Source: a virus. From it: 20,235 nt of DNA. Every line of letters starts with the position of its first letter. Position 1 is the first letter of the stretch. The stretch covers positions 1 to 20,235 of IMG/VR virus record IMGVR_UViG_3300042868_001070; one strand, given 5' to 3'. The notes beneath the pieces were generated by a model, which saw only the letters and a list, made by a program, of their open reading frames with translations, did no database searches and had not been told where the DNA came from. Shown here in pieces: positions 13,274-20,235 of the stretch. The position numbers and the translations under genes were made by a program.

Positions 13274-14425
13274 TTAGCTTGCGCCACCCTTGAAGTACCC
13301 GATATGGGTAGCGTGTGTTAATCCACCGTCAAGTCTAATTAGACCTCTGTAACTTACGGTGTCTGTGTTGAAAGCGAAGTCGGTTGACTGGTCAACGCGG
13401 ATTCCACCTGCAACGCGAACCTTGAAGCTTGGAAGGTGTCCGAATAGGACAGACTTAGCTCCAGTTGCAACTGCTGCAACATTTGGGTTCTCGTAAACTG
13501 GGTAGCCAAGCAAGGTTGCTGGCTGACCTGGTACTGCTGAGTTGGTCCAGATGTAGTTACCTGCACCATCCTTCAGCTTGCGAGCTGCTGCGATTCCTGA
13601 CTTGCTCATCTGGAAGCCTAGACCTGGAAGTACGCGAGCGCCATCGGCGATTCCGTAAACAAGGTCAATTAGGTTCTCGTATGAAGCAGCGCCACCTACA
13701 CCAGTTCCACCAGTTACAACAGAACCTGCTGCGGTTGATAGCTTGCTGGTTAGTACATCGTTAGCCTTTAGACCCAAAGAGGTTCCTAGTTGCTGTGCGA
13801 TGTAGCTGGTGATGTTGAATCCTGCGTCAGATACTAGCTCTGAAGCAACCTGCACCAAAGCACCGTACTTCTCAGCACCAAGAGTGATGGATGAGAATGT
13901 TGGGTTGCTTTCGGAGATAGTTCCTGCTGCTGCTACTGAACCAGAGGTTGAAGTAGCTGTAACAGTTGGGATTACTAGGTTCTCGCCAGAAGTGGTGTTG
14001 AAGATTTCAGAAACAGTTAGCATTGGGCCAACTAGTTGTGCAATCTCGAATACCTGGTCGTAGAAGCTCTGTCCAACTGTGTTAGCGGATGGAACTAGGG
14101 TACGAGCCTCACGAGCGAACTCGTGTCCACGCATTTCACCCAAAGCGATTGAGCGAAGGATGTCAGCGTCAGAGTTTTTTGCCTCTGGAGCTGATGGAAC
14201 GAATGAAGCTGCTGCTTCAGATGCGCGAGCTTCGCGGTCTGCAAGCTTGCGAGCGGTTTCGATTGTTGCATCGGCCTGGTCAATGTCAGCCTCGATACGA
14301 GCAATCTTTTGGTTTTCTTCAGCGGATAGTCCACGCTTCTCTGCCTCAGCAAAGTCAAGAACTTCTCTTGCCTGTGCGATGAGGTTGTTGCGGGCATCCA
14401 TCTGAGTCTTAATGAAATCAGACAT
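13274..14425 (-). CDS. Major capsid protein, HK97 fold
   Basis: This 383-aa protein forms the icosahedral shell. Residues about 1-100 are a charged helical delta/scaffold region (FIKTQMDARNNLIAQAREVL, LSAEENQKIARIEADIDQAD), normally removed by the prohead protease. The rest is the HK97 fold, with VGQSFYDQVFEIAQLVGPML, VIPTVTATSTSGSVAA, KYGALVQVASELVSD and the C-terminal DTVSYRGLIRLDGGL. The ATG at 14425 has a strong AGGAG site. The open frame runs to a TTG at 14500, but that extension reads through the direct-repeat spacer and is rejected. The gene stands alone between two intrinsic terminators, so it probably has its own transcription start or attenuation control. Confidence 0.93.
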   Translation of the reverse strand: MSDFIKTQMDARNNLIAQAREVLDFAEAEKRGLSAEENQKIARIEADIDQADATIETARKLADREARASEAAASFVPSAPEAKNSDADILRSIALGEMRGHEFAREARTLVPSANTVGQSFYDQVFEIAQLVGPMLTVSEIFNTTSGENLVIPTVTATSTSGSVAAAGTISESNPTFSSITLGAEKYGALVQVASELVSDAGFNITSYIAQQLGTSLGLKANDVLTSKLSTAAGSVVTGGTGVGGAASYENLIDLVYGIADGARVLPGLGFQMSKSGIAAARKLKDGAGNYIWTNSAVPGQPATLLGYPVYENPNVAAVATGAKSVLFGHLPSFKVRVAGGIRVDQSTDFAFNTDTVSYRGLIRLDGGLTHATHIGYFKGGAS

Positions 14426-14458
14426 GATTCTCCTATAAATGGTTTGTAATGGATTTCT

Positions 14459-14501
14459 GCGGTGCTGACACTCAACAGGAACAGCGGTGCTTACACTCAA
14501 C
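14459..14501. repeat. 18-bp direct repeat pair upstream of the capsid gene
   Basis: Plus-strand gcggtgctgacactcaac (14459-14476) and gcggtgcttacactcaac (14484-14501) match in 17 of 18 bases and start 25 bases apart. They lie between the upstream terminator and the capsid ribosome site. On the minus strand each contains TTGAGT, which resembles a -35 box, but I find no convincing -10 at the right distance. They could be operator or activator sites, or mRNA leader elements. Confidence 0.75.
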
Positions 14502-14526
14502 TGTTACCAACAAGTTTATAGGCAAG

Positions 14527-14565
14527 AAAAAACCCCAGCTCAGGAAAGGGGGCCGAGCTGGGGTT
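14527..14565 (-). terminator. Rho-independent terminator upstream of the capsid gene
   Basis: AACCCCAGCTC (14531-14541) and GAGCTGGGGTT (14555-14565) are perfect 11-base inverted arms around a 13-base loop. On the minus strand the stem runs into six T (14532-14527). It lies 9 bases past the stop of the 58-aa gene and about 100 bases before the capsid ATG, closing the packaging/portal/protease unit. Confidence 0.9.
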
Positions 14566-14574
14566 AAAGAAACT

Positions 14575-14751
14575 CTATCGGGTTTCTTTGGTGTCAATAA
14601 CCCTTGCTTCTTTGGCTGGGTTATATGAGTTCTTGTTGTCTAGCTCCCATACTGCTTTAGCTAGGTCATCTGCCATGTCAGCGATTACACCGATTGAAGG
14701 GTTGCCAGCAGCCTTTAGGATTGCGTTTTTGATTTCGTCTTTAGTAGCCAT
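14575..14751 (-). CDS. Small conserved protein between protease and capsid (58 aa)
   Basis: The frame runs from ATG 14751-14749 to TAG 14577-14575. It begins MATKDEIKNAILKAAGNPSI and ends with NPAKEARVIDTKETR. An AAGGA ribosome site lies about eight bases upstream, and the gene starts two bases after the protease stop. The helical N-terminus (NAILKAAGNPS, then IADMADDLAKAVWEL) and the ETR ending match a small protein I recall in the same place in actinophages. Its role is unknown; a capsid-assembly or decoration helper is possible. The upstream ribosome site, tight spacing and terminator immediately after it support it as a real gene. Confidence 0.8.
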   Translation of the reverse strand: MATKDEIKNAILKAAGNPSIGVIADMADDLAKAVWELDNKNSYNPAKEARVIDTKETR

Positions 14752-14753
14752 GT

Positions 14754-16295
14754 TTATATCCTTTTCAATAGAAGGTCGAACTGCTTTTTCTTTAGGTCTA
14801 GCAGGTCAAGTCCGTTGTCAATTACTTCTTCAACCTCTGGTTGAGCCTTTAGCTTGTTGACCACCTCGGTAATCAAGTTAGCGTTAGCCTCGTCAAGTTC
14901 TTCGCCTGACTCTAGCTTTAGCAGAGCATCGGCTAGTTGGTCGGGGTTGATGGTTGGCTGTGACCGAACTGTTGCGGTTGTTTCCGAGTAGGCGGGAAAG
15001 CTTACTACCGAAACTTCAAAAAGTCTTACTGATTCCAAGGTTCTTGTCTGCCCATCTCTTGACCACGAGTCTTTGATGACATTGAAGCCAAAAGACATTG
15101 AATCTATAACCTTAGTGCGTAAAAGCTCAGCTATGTCTCTTCCCCTGGTCGTGTTGGGAAGTTTTGCAGAAACTTTTAGTCCACGCTCATCTTCGACAAG
15201 TTGCATAGTGCCGCCCCTGAGAGAAGCTAGAGGCTCACCCGAATCGTGGTTCCAAAGTAGCTTTACCTCATTGCGGGATTGTAGGGAACGCTTGAAAGCA
15301 CCAGGAGCAACATACTCAACAAAGCCACCAAGGTCCTCGGATGCTGAATTGAATACAGAGGCGTAGCCAGTAAAGGTCATGCCGTCACCTTCAGCCCTGA
15401 CCTCAAAGTCAACGCTGTTGGTTCTTACCTCTGGCTCTTTAGTCTGTGGGCCGTCAATCTTTAGTGCGATTGCCCTAGCAACCGATAGCCACTTGTCTTT
15501 GTTATCCATGCTGTTAGTTTCCTCTGCTCTGATTCTAGCAACTACCGAATCAGCGTAGTCTTGTGTTCTTTGTGCTGCTCGCTTGCTTGGCCCTGAACCC
15601 CAAAGTAAGTGAGCTACCACACCTGCGGATGGGTAGTTATCAGACTCTGGGTTTGCGTCTGGTGAGTCAAGGTCAACTAGGTGTCGAGCAATCCAAGCAG
15701 CTATCCTTATCCACTTGTCATCGCTGACTCTACCCTCAGCCATTTCTCTTGCTTCTCTGATTGTCTTTGGTGTTACGCCGTCACCAGCCAAACCTTCTTC
15801 GTAATACTCAAGTCCACGCCGAGCGGCTGCCCTCATGTAAGCAGGTGCTTCTTGGTTGATGGCTCGCTCTGAAACTTCTTCCATGTCCATTGGCTCATCC
15901 TCAACCTCTGGCATGTCCTCGATTTCGACAGCAATCATCTTTGGTGTTGGTATCTTTTCCAACTGAAATACATTTATGACCATCATCTTGTCGGTTGGCT
16001 CAAAGATGCCATCCTCGTAATCGAACAACCGAACAACAGCAAACTGCCCCTCGACCATTTCAACCTGAGAAGCAATCTTTGGGTCAAGTGGTGACCAAGA
16101 AACAAAGTCACCAACTGCTAGAGAACCAATAGCTGCTCTTTCGCCAACAAACTCTGTACCCTCGTCAATGCTGATAGCAACGGCTTGGTCAATGGCTGAT
16201 TGCTTAGAGTCGTGGCAACCGATTATCTCGCCATCTTCTTTTTCCACAGCCCAACCAGAGCAGTCGGGGTTCGTTTCTGTAATGTAGTACGGCAT
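14754..16295 (-). CDS. Multidomain prohead protease (S78/HK97 family)
   Basis: The C-terminal domain (about 295-445) is a prohead protease that trims capsid and portal proteins during maturation. VKLLWNHDSGEPL gives the catalytic His (H350), KVIDSMSFGFNV gives Ser 401, and RLFEVSVVSFPAYS follows (E427). The protein is 513 aa, against roughly 200 for simple members. Extra parts are an N-terminal small domain (1-50, YITETNPDCSGWAVEKEDGE), a beta-rich segment (about 52-115, VGDFVSWSPLDPK), an acidic linker (about 120-145) and a helical module (about 148-258, APAYMRAAARRGLEYYEEGL, then AGVVAHLLWGSGPSKRA). A charged C-terminal tail (about 450-513) may be scaffold-like. Its ATG overlaps the previous stop (TAATG). 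Confidence 0.9.
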   Translation of the reverse strand: MPYYITETNPDCSGWAVEKEDGEIIGCHDSKQSAIDQAVAISIDEGTEFVGERAAIGSLAVGDFVSWSPLDPKIASQVEMVEGQFAVVRLFDYEDGIFEPTDKMMVINVFQLEKIPTPKMIAVEIEDMPEVEDEPMDMEEVSERAINQEAPAYMRAAARRGLEYYEEGLAGDGVTPKTIREAREMAEGRVSDDKWIRIAAWIARHLVDLDSPDANPESDNYPSAGVVAHLLWGSGPSKRAAQRTQDYADSVVARIRAEETNSMDNKDKWLSVARAIALKIDGPQTKEPEVRTNSVDFEVRAEGDGMTFTGYASVFNSASEDLGGFVEYVAPGAFKRSLQSRNEVKLLWNHDSGEPLASLRGGTMQLVEDERGLKVSAKLPNTTRGRDIAELLRTKVIDSMSFGFNVIKDSWSRDGQTRTLESVRLFEVSVVSFPAYSETTATVRSQPTINPDQLADALLKLESGEELDEANANLITEVVNKLKAQPEVEEVIDNGLDLLDLKKKQFDLLLKRI

Positions 16296-16555
16296 TAGAC
16301 CTGCTTCAAGAATCCGAGTTTGAGTCCAGCTTTATCGGCTACTGCGTAAAGCTCTGTCATTGGTGACATGTCTAGTTGTAAGGTTTCTAGCTTTAGTAAC
16401 TGCATCCCAGTAGCAATAGTTACATTAGGGCCACCGATGTAGATGCCGTCATCGTTATTCATGTTGTGAATCGTCAACCTAAAGTCTGAGGTGCTTGTTC
16501 CGTCAACAAGTGTTGCGGCTGTACCGACAGTTACTTGACCTGAAGTGATTGGCAT
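16295..16555 (-). CDS. Small head-decoration / head-fibre-like protein
   Basis: This 86-aa beta-rich protein (MPITSGQVTVGTAATLVDGT, then FRLTIHNMNNDDGIYIGGPN, TGMQLLKLETLQLDM, LYAVADKAG) resembles small beta-sandwich head proteins found between portal and protease in actinophages. The even spacing of hydrophobic and polar residues fits a small beta barrel. Its ATG comes two bases after the portal stop and its own stop overlaps the protease ATG, so it belongs to one tight operon. A capsid surface role is likely but unproven. Confidence 0.65.
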   Translation of the reverse strand: MPITSGQVTVGTAATLVDGTSTSDFRLTIHNMNNDDGIYIGGPNVTIATGMQLLKLETLQLDMSPMTELYAVADKAGLKLGFLKQV

Positions 16556-16557
16556 GC

Positions 16558-17895
16558 CTAGACCTCGTAAACAGCTTCTGGGTCATCTGGGTTTACCTGA
16601 GCAACACCTTGTAGCTGAACTGAAGGTAGTCCCGTGTGTGCAATTTCTGGCAAGCCAAGAGCAGATAGGACTTCTTCAGGGTCAAATCCTGACTGAATTA
16701 GCTGTGTGACCATAGTTACGCGCTTTTCGCTTGTAATTACTTCGGTGTCCGCTAGTGCGATGTTAGCTAGTGGCACTCGGTACTGGTCACCAGCGGTAAC
16801 TGGAGCCATGTCCTCTAAGCTGCGAACATCGTTTGTTGACATAAAGCCAGCCTGAGTTGCAACCGAGTATGACCGAACTCTAGCCTCAAGGTCAGCTCTT
16901 AGTAGGTCAGCGAACTGAAACTTGATAAAAGCATCCCCTGGAAGTAAGCGAGAGAAGGCTGCTTCTACCTTTTCGGCTAGTGGGCGTAAGGTCATAGAAA
17001 CAAACTGAAGGTTGTTCTGCTCAACCGAAGCGTAGCTTGCTGTTCCTGGTACGCCTAGTAGGTGAAGTGGCACATTGAAGGCTCTTGCGATTTCTTCTAC
17101 TGCAAACTTGCGGGACTCTAGGGCTTGGCTTCTTTCTGGGTCTGTCTGAGTAGAAACAAACTTAGCTCCGCCAGATAGAACACCAGTCTTGTGTGCGCGT
17201 CTTGTTCCATTACGGTGACGAGCATCAAATCCGTCAGCTAGTTGTTTTGCTTGCTCAGAGGTCAAGTTACCTGGAAACTCAATAACGCCAGCAGCAGAAG
17301 CACCTGTACCGAAGAATCTAGCTGCGTAATCGTTTAGAGCAATGTTTAGACCAAGTGATTGCTTTAGGGTTTCTACTCGGCTCATGCCTTTTAGCTCACC
17401 AGGAAGAATTAGGTCAACAATGTGAATTACCTCATCGCTGTTTAGTGGTCTTGCTTCATCTTGGTATCGGTAGATTTTGCGACCAATCTTAGAACGCTCT
17501 ACTTCAATCTTTTCTGGATTTAGGTTTACTAGGTTTACAACTTGACCTTGTGCATCTCTAAATACTCTGGTGTAAGAGTTGCCATGAACCAACAAGCTTG
17601 AAAAGACCTGCTGAAAGAAAGCTGCTCTTGTGCTTAGGTCAATGTCTGGCTGGTCTAACCACATAGGTCTAGGGTTTAGAGGTCTGCGTGTTGCACCAAT
17701 CCTCAAGTACGCCCCACATGGCAAAGTCGAGATAGTGTCAGAAATCAAACTGACTGCGGAGAAGAAAGCAACAATCTCAAACGACTTCTTGGTTGTTACA
17801 TTCACCCCAGCTTCGGACTGTAAGCCCCAAGGCTCACCAGCACCCCAAACAGTCTGAAAACTGACTGCTCTTTGCTCAAAAAGATTACCTAGCAT
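16558..17895 (-). CDS. Portal protein, HK97 family
   Basis: This 445-aa protein forms the ring at one capsid vertex through which DNA is pumped and which later holds the tail. Family landmarks are FEIVAFFSAVSLISDTISTL near residue 38-58, SSLLVHGNSYTRVFRDAQGQ and LNPEKIEVERSK. The helical segment SRKFAVEEIARAFNVPLHLL then leads into GVPGTASYASVEQNNLQFVS. The length is near the usual 400-450 aa. The C-terminal tail ends VNPDDPEAVYEV. Its ATG overlaps the stop of the 45-aa membrane protein (TAATG). Terminase, portal and protease in this order identify an HK97-like head module. Confidence 0.93.
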   Translation of the reverse strand: MLGNLFEQRAVSFQTVWGAGEPWGLQSEAGVNVTTKKSFEIVAFFSAVSLISDTISTLPCGAYLRIGATRRPLNPRPMWLDQPDIDLSTRAAFFQQVFSSLLVHGNSYTRVFRDAQGQVVNLVNLNPEKIEVERSKIGRKIYRYQDEARPLNSDEVIHIVDLILPGELKGMSRVETLKQSLGLNIALNDYAARFFGTGASAAGVIEFPGNLTSEQAKQLADGFDARHRNGTRRAHKTGVLSGGAKFVSTQTDPERSQALESRKFAVEEIARAFNVPLHLLGVPGTASYASVEQNNLQFVSMTLRPLAEKVEAAFSRLLPGDAFIKFQFADLLRADLEARVRSYSVATQAGFMSTNDVRSLEDMAPVTAGDQYRVPLANIALADTEVITSEKRVTMVTQLIQSGFDPEEVLSALGLPEIAHTGLPSVQLQGVAQVNPDDPEAVYEV

Positions 17896-18032
17896 TACTT
17901 ACCTCGTTCAATGGCGATACCGAATACTAGAGCGCCAGTCCCTAGTAGAATTAGACCTAACGGTGGGTAGATAAAGGCTGCACCGATTGAAATAACCAAG
18001 ATGCCTGTTGCCTGAAGTATTGTCGCTATCAT
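17895..18032 (-). CDS. Small membrane protein between terminase and portal (45 aa)
   Basis: This short frame runs from ATG 18032-18030 to TAA 17897-17895. It begins MIATILQATGILVISIGAAF and continues IYPPLGLILLGTGALVFGIA, then ends IERGK. It is almost entirely hydrophobic, with two likely membrane segments (about 3-21 and 24-41) and a PP turn, and ends in charged residues. It starts seven bases after the large terminase stop, and its own stop overlaps the portal ATG. Similar tiny membrane proteins occupy this slot in other actinophages, as I recall. The function is unknown. The one-base overlap and compact spacing support a real gene. Confidence 0.75.
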   Translation of the reverse strand: MIATILQATGILVISIGAAFIYPPLGLILLGTGALVFGIAIERGK

Positions 18033-18039
18033 TACCAAC

Positions 18040-19575
18040 CTAATTGAAAAATTGCGGTGTTAGTTCATCCTCTAGTTTACTGCTATTTATACACCTGTCT
18101 AAAGCAATAACAGCAGCAATAGCAGCGTCAATCTTTCTTGGGCTACTTGCGGATTCTTTTGTGATTCTTCTACCCTGTCTGTCTGACTTTACTACTGTGT
18201 TGTCTAAATGCCTTGTAAGCACAGGGTTTCCATCGTGAGTGATGGTTTGCTCGGTTACGGCATCATAGAAGATTTGACAAGCGGGAACTATTCGAGCTGC
18301 CGAGTATGTTGGGAAGGCTACAACTGGAAAACCCATGTCCTCAAGCATTACCATCGTTTTTTGCCAGCGTGGAGGGTCAAAGACGAGTTCTCGAACATTG
18401 CGGTACTTGGTGCAGAACTGAATAATGACATCTTCGACTTCTAGGGTGGGAACACGCCAGCTTGCGTCATCTTCTGAAGTCTTTTCCCAAACAGCAATTG
18501 TAAAGATGTGTGGCTTGTCGTTTTCGTCTCTCGGTAACCGAACCCCGATTACTGCCGTTGAGTCATTTGACCAAGAACCGTCAAAACCAATAATAAACTC
18601 ATCATCTTCGTTGTAATCCTGCTCAACTTGTAGTTTTTCCCAAGCACCTGACGGTAACCAGCTATCTTTAGAAGAAACCCATTGGTTTACTCTTTTACGG
18701 CGAAACTCCGACTCTGGAGTTCGCAAAACAGCCGATTCAAAGTCTGACCGAGCGCAGATGTCATCAAAGCCAGGGTTAGACAGTTCCCAAGTCGCAGGGT
18801 CATCATAAGGCAGGTCTTGAGGTGCTTCCCACCAAGCCATGAAGAAAGTAGGGTCTTTTATTTCACCTCTTGCAACCTTCTGACCGTACTGATACAGCGA
18901 GTAGGCGATTGAGTCTGCGCCTGAGCTATCGGACTTCACACCAGCGGTTGTAATAGCAATCATTGTGGCTAAGTTACCTCGCGCACCCTGAGCAAGAGCC
19001 ATAACATCGAATAGCTCTCTATTGGGCTGTGCGTGTAGCTCATCAAAGATAGTCATGGTTGGTGACAAACCTTCTTTAGAGAAAGCTTCGGCTGATAGCA
19101 CTCGATAGACCGAACCTGTACTTGGCACTTCAATCGCATCTCTGTAAAGCTTGCAGATTTCTGATAATTCGCTGGCTTCTATCAGTTTCTTAGTATCACC
19201 GAATACTAGGCGAGCCTGGTCTTTGTCAGCCGCACAAGAATAGACCTCAGCACCTCGAATACCTGAGCCAACAAGTCCGTAAGCAGCAACAACAGACATA
19301 AGTGAGCTTTTGCCGTTCTTTCTCGGCATACCCACAAGACTGACCCGATTCTTTAGTCCTTTGTCATCGTGAGCGAATAAATTGCGTAAAAGCTCTGATT
19401 GCCAATCTCGCAAGTCCATAGGCGAACCTGCTTTACCTGCAACCGAGTCTTTTGTAATAATTCCAAAGGCTTCAGCAAAGTCAACAATGTCCTCGCCCTC
19501 ACCTTGAGCTATTTCATCCTCTGATACTGGGGTTAGCCAGATAGGGGGCCAGCTACTTACCTTTTTCAAGCTCAC
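18040..19575 (-). CDS. terL: Terminase large subunit
   Basis: This 511-aa DNA-packaging motor (from GTG 19575) has an N-terminal ATPase. The Walker A-like GMPRKNGKSS is at about 82-91, the Walker B TIFDELH with catalytic Glu at about 179, and the coupling ITTAG at about 208-212. The C-terminal nuclease has acidic residues in GFDGSWSNDS (D332), LVFDPP (D400) and RKIDAAIAAV (D483). The open frame starts at TTG 19605, but GTG 19575 has a GAAGGA ribosome site six bases upstream and is the better choice; the gene still overlaps the small terminase by 23 bases. The length matches the HK97-type (Terminase_1) group. Confidence 0.93.
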   Translation of the reverse strand: MSLKKVSSWPPIWLTPVSEDEIAQGEGEDIVDFAEAFGIITKDSVAGKAGSPMDLRDWQSELLRNLFAHDDKGLKNRVSLVGMPRKNGKSSLMSVVAAYGLVGSGIRGAEVYSCAADKDQARLVFGDTKKLIEASELSEICKLYRDAIEVPSTGSVYRVLSAEAFSKEGLSPTMTIFDELHAQPNRELFDVMALAQGARGNLATMIAITTAGVKSDSSGADSIAYSLYQYGQKVARGEIKDPTFFMAWWEAPQDLPYDDPATWELSNPGFDDICARSDFESAVLRTPESEFRRKRVNQWVSSKDSWLPSGAWEKLQVEQDYNEDDEFIIGFDGSWSNDSTAVIGVRLPRDENDKPHIFTIAVWEKTSEDDASWRVPTLEVEDVIIQFCTKYRNVRELVFDPPRWQKTMVMLEDMGFPVVAFPTYSAARIVPACQIFYDAVTEQTITHDGNPVLTRHLDNTVVKSDRQGRRITKESASSPRKIDAAIAAVIALDRCINSSKLEDELTPQFFN

Positions 19576-20002
19576 GCCTAGTCCTTCTAGCGAATAGTTC
19601 CTCAAGCTTTGACTCGCGCTTGACTTCGGCTAAACCGAGTCTTGACCGAGCCTCTGGTGAAAAGCCGAGTTTGTTGATGTTTGACGAGATGATGTTTTCA
19701 AGGTCATTGAGTTGTTTGTACAAGTGCCAGTCATAGTCGTTCTGCAAGCGTTCCATAATCTCACGCCGCCTGTCGTACTGTTCGCATGTCATCTGGAGAA
19801 GGTGAACATCTATCGCGCCAATCCAAGGCAAGCCGTACTTGAACACATCATCCCAGAGCTGAGAGCCGTCTTGACCGAGTTCACGCAAGGGTTGGCGCTG
19901 CCCTGACGGAATAGAAGCTAGTTCGCCGACTTTGGGCAGAGTTTGATGACCTGGGTTACCGAGCAAGCGTTTCTGCTCGATTGGCTTTGCTGGATTTGGC
20001 AT
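19553..20002 (-). CDS. terS: Terminase small subunit (P27-like)
   Basis: This 149-aa protein should recognise the packaging start site on phage DNA and present it to the large subunit. It has a basic, Pro-containing N-terminus (MPNPAKPIEQKRLLGNPGHQ), then GSQLWDDVFKYGLPWIGAID and LLQMTCEQYDRRREIMERLQ, and a charged C-terminal helix with RSRLGLAEVKRESKLEELFA. This pattern resembles P27-family small terminases. A strong AAGGAAGG ribosome site precedes the ATG. It is the first gene of the late block here, with more than 230 non-coding bases upstream, and it overlaps the large subunit gene. Confidence 0.87.
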   Translation of the reverse strand: MPNPAKPIEQKRLLGNPGHQTLPKVGELASIPSGQRQPLRELGQDGSQLWDDVFKYGLPWIGAIDVHLLQMTCEQYDRRREIMERLQNDYDWHLYKQLNDLENIISSNINKLGFSPEARSRLGLAEVKRESKLEELFARRTRRELEKGK

Positions 20003-20235
20003 GGCCCTTCCTTCCCTTTGTTTCTACGCTACCAGAAAAACTTTGAACATAGAAAAAGCACGCAAGTGGCGGGGCGGGGTGTCAATGGACTGTCGGCGCT
20101 GGTTTTTGACCCTACCCCCAAGGGTACGCCTAGGGTGTGGCTGTATTTGTGCTGTTTGCGGGCGTGTGTGCCTCCTAGAGAGGCTGCCAGAATAGCGCCC
20201 TAGTGATTCCCTAGGTATTATTTTTTGTGGCTTGT
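20003..20235. other. GC-rich non-coding region upstream of the small terminase
   Basis: I see no supportable gene in these 233 bases; frames on the plus strand lack ribosome sites and read against all neighbours. The stretch contains G/C-rich runs (20067-20080) and ACCCT/AGGGT inverted arms (20109-20113 and 20121-20125). A GCCTC-CTAGA-GAGGC hairpin lies at 20170-20184. CCCTAG or CCTAGG occurs at 20129-20134, 20198-20203 and 20209-20215. Its place just before the small terminase makes it a candidate packaging (cos or pac) and late-promoter region. I find no clean -35/-10 pair on the minus strand. Confidence 0.45.

Noticed and set aside
14079-14405. Plus-strand frames opposite the capsid gene
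   Set aside because: They are antisense shadows of the helical capsid delta region (Ala/Ser/Arg-rich), without ribosome sites.
14426-14500. N-terminal extension of the capsid protein from TTG 14500
   Set aside because: The extension reads through the direct repeats, and ATG 14425 has a strong AGGAG ribosome site.
20046-20085. Minus-strand promoter with TTGACA (20085-20080) and TATGTT (20051-20046)
   Set aside because: The spacing is 28 bases, far from the usual 16-18, and no other -10 fits.
19943-20203. Plus-strand frame of 86 codons over the small terminase start
   Set aside because: It overlaps the terminase gene antisense, has no ribosome site and has a low-complexity Cys/Arg-rich composition.
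1-20235. Integrase, attachment site, tRNA genes, CRISPR array or insertion sequence
   Set aside because: I looked for recombinase motifs, cloverleaf-like segments, regularly spaced repeats and terminal inverted repeats with transposase frames, and found none.

Overview
The window looks like the late (virion assembly and lysis) region of a tailed phage or prophage with a long non-contractile tail (siphovirus). All credible genes lie on the minus strand, so the biological order runs from right (about 20,000) to left (1). By my recollection of family sequences, the protein families and gene order match phages of Actinobacteria: an HK97-type terminase, portal, protease and capsid, tiny genes between terminase and portal and between protease and capsid, a tail-tube protein with a C-terminal VGDLAT...WPV motif, and a two-part amidase lysin. 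The DNA is only moderately GC-rich (mid-40s percent by eye). A low-GC, possibly freshwater, actinobacterial host is therefore my inference; it is not proven by the sequence. No integrase, repressor, replication gene, tRNA or CRISPR array is visible.

Layout in transcription order: a GC-rich non-coding stretch (20003-20235); small and large terminase; a 45-aa membrane protein; portal; an 86-aa head-decoration-like protein; a multidomain prohead protease; a 58-aa small protein; TERMINATOR; a spacer with a direct repeat; major capsid protein; TERMINATOR; a three-gene sugar cassette (GT4 glycosyltransferase, SAM methyltransferase, GT2 glycosyltransferase); head-tail connector; tail terminator; major tail protein; tail assembly chaperone with a -1 frameshift; TERMINATOR; an HK97 gp10-like protein; tape measure; two tail-tip/baseplate proteins with sugar-binding-like and FN3 insertions; a short tail-fibre-like protein; three tandem paralogous tail proteins; a small acidic protein; an XhlA-like membrane protein; amidase endolysin; a non-coding stretch with GGGCT repeats; and the start of a holin-like gene running off the left edge.

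The genes cover packaging, capsid building, tail building and host lysis. Three well-formed intrinsic terminators cut the block into four units: packaging/portal/protease, capsid alone, sugar cassette through chaperone, and tape measure through lysis. This could set different expression levels for the capsid, the tail tube and the low-copy tip proteins. The most unusual signals are the apparent total absence of GATC and ACGT (with CCGG seen once) across 20 kb, the capsid gene isolated between terminators with a direct repeat upstream, the sugar cassette inserted between capsid and connector, and a tail-tip protein whose two halves sit in consecutive in-frame genes separated by two stop codons.
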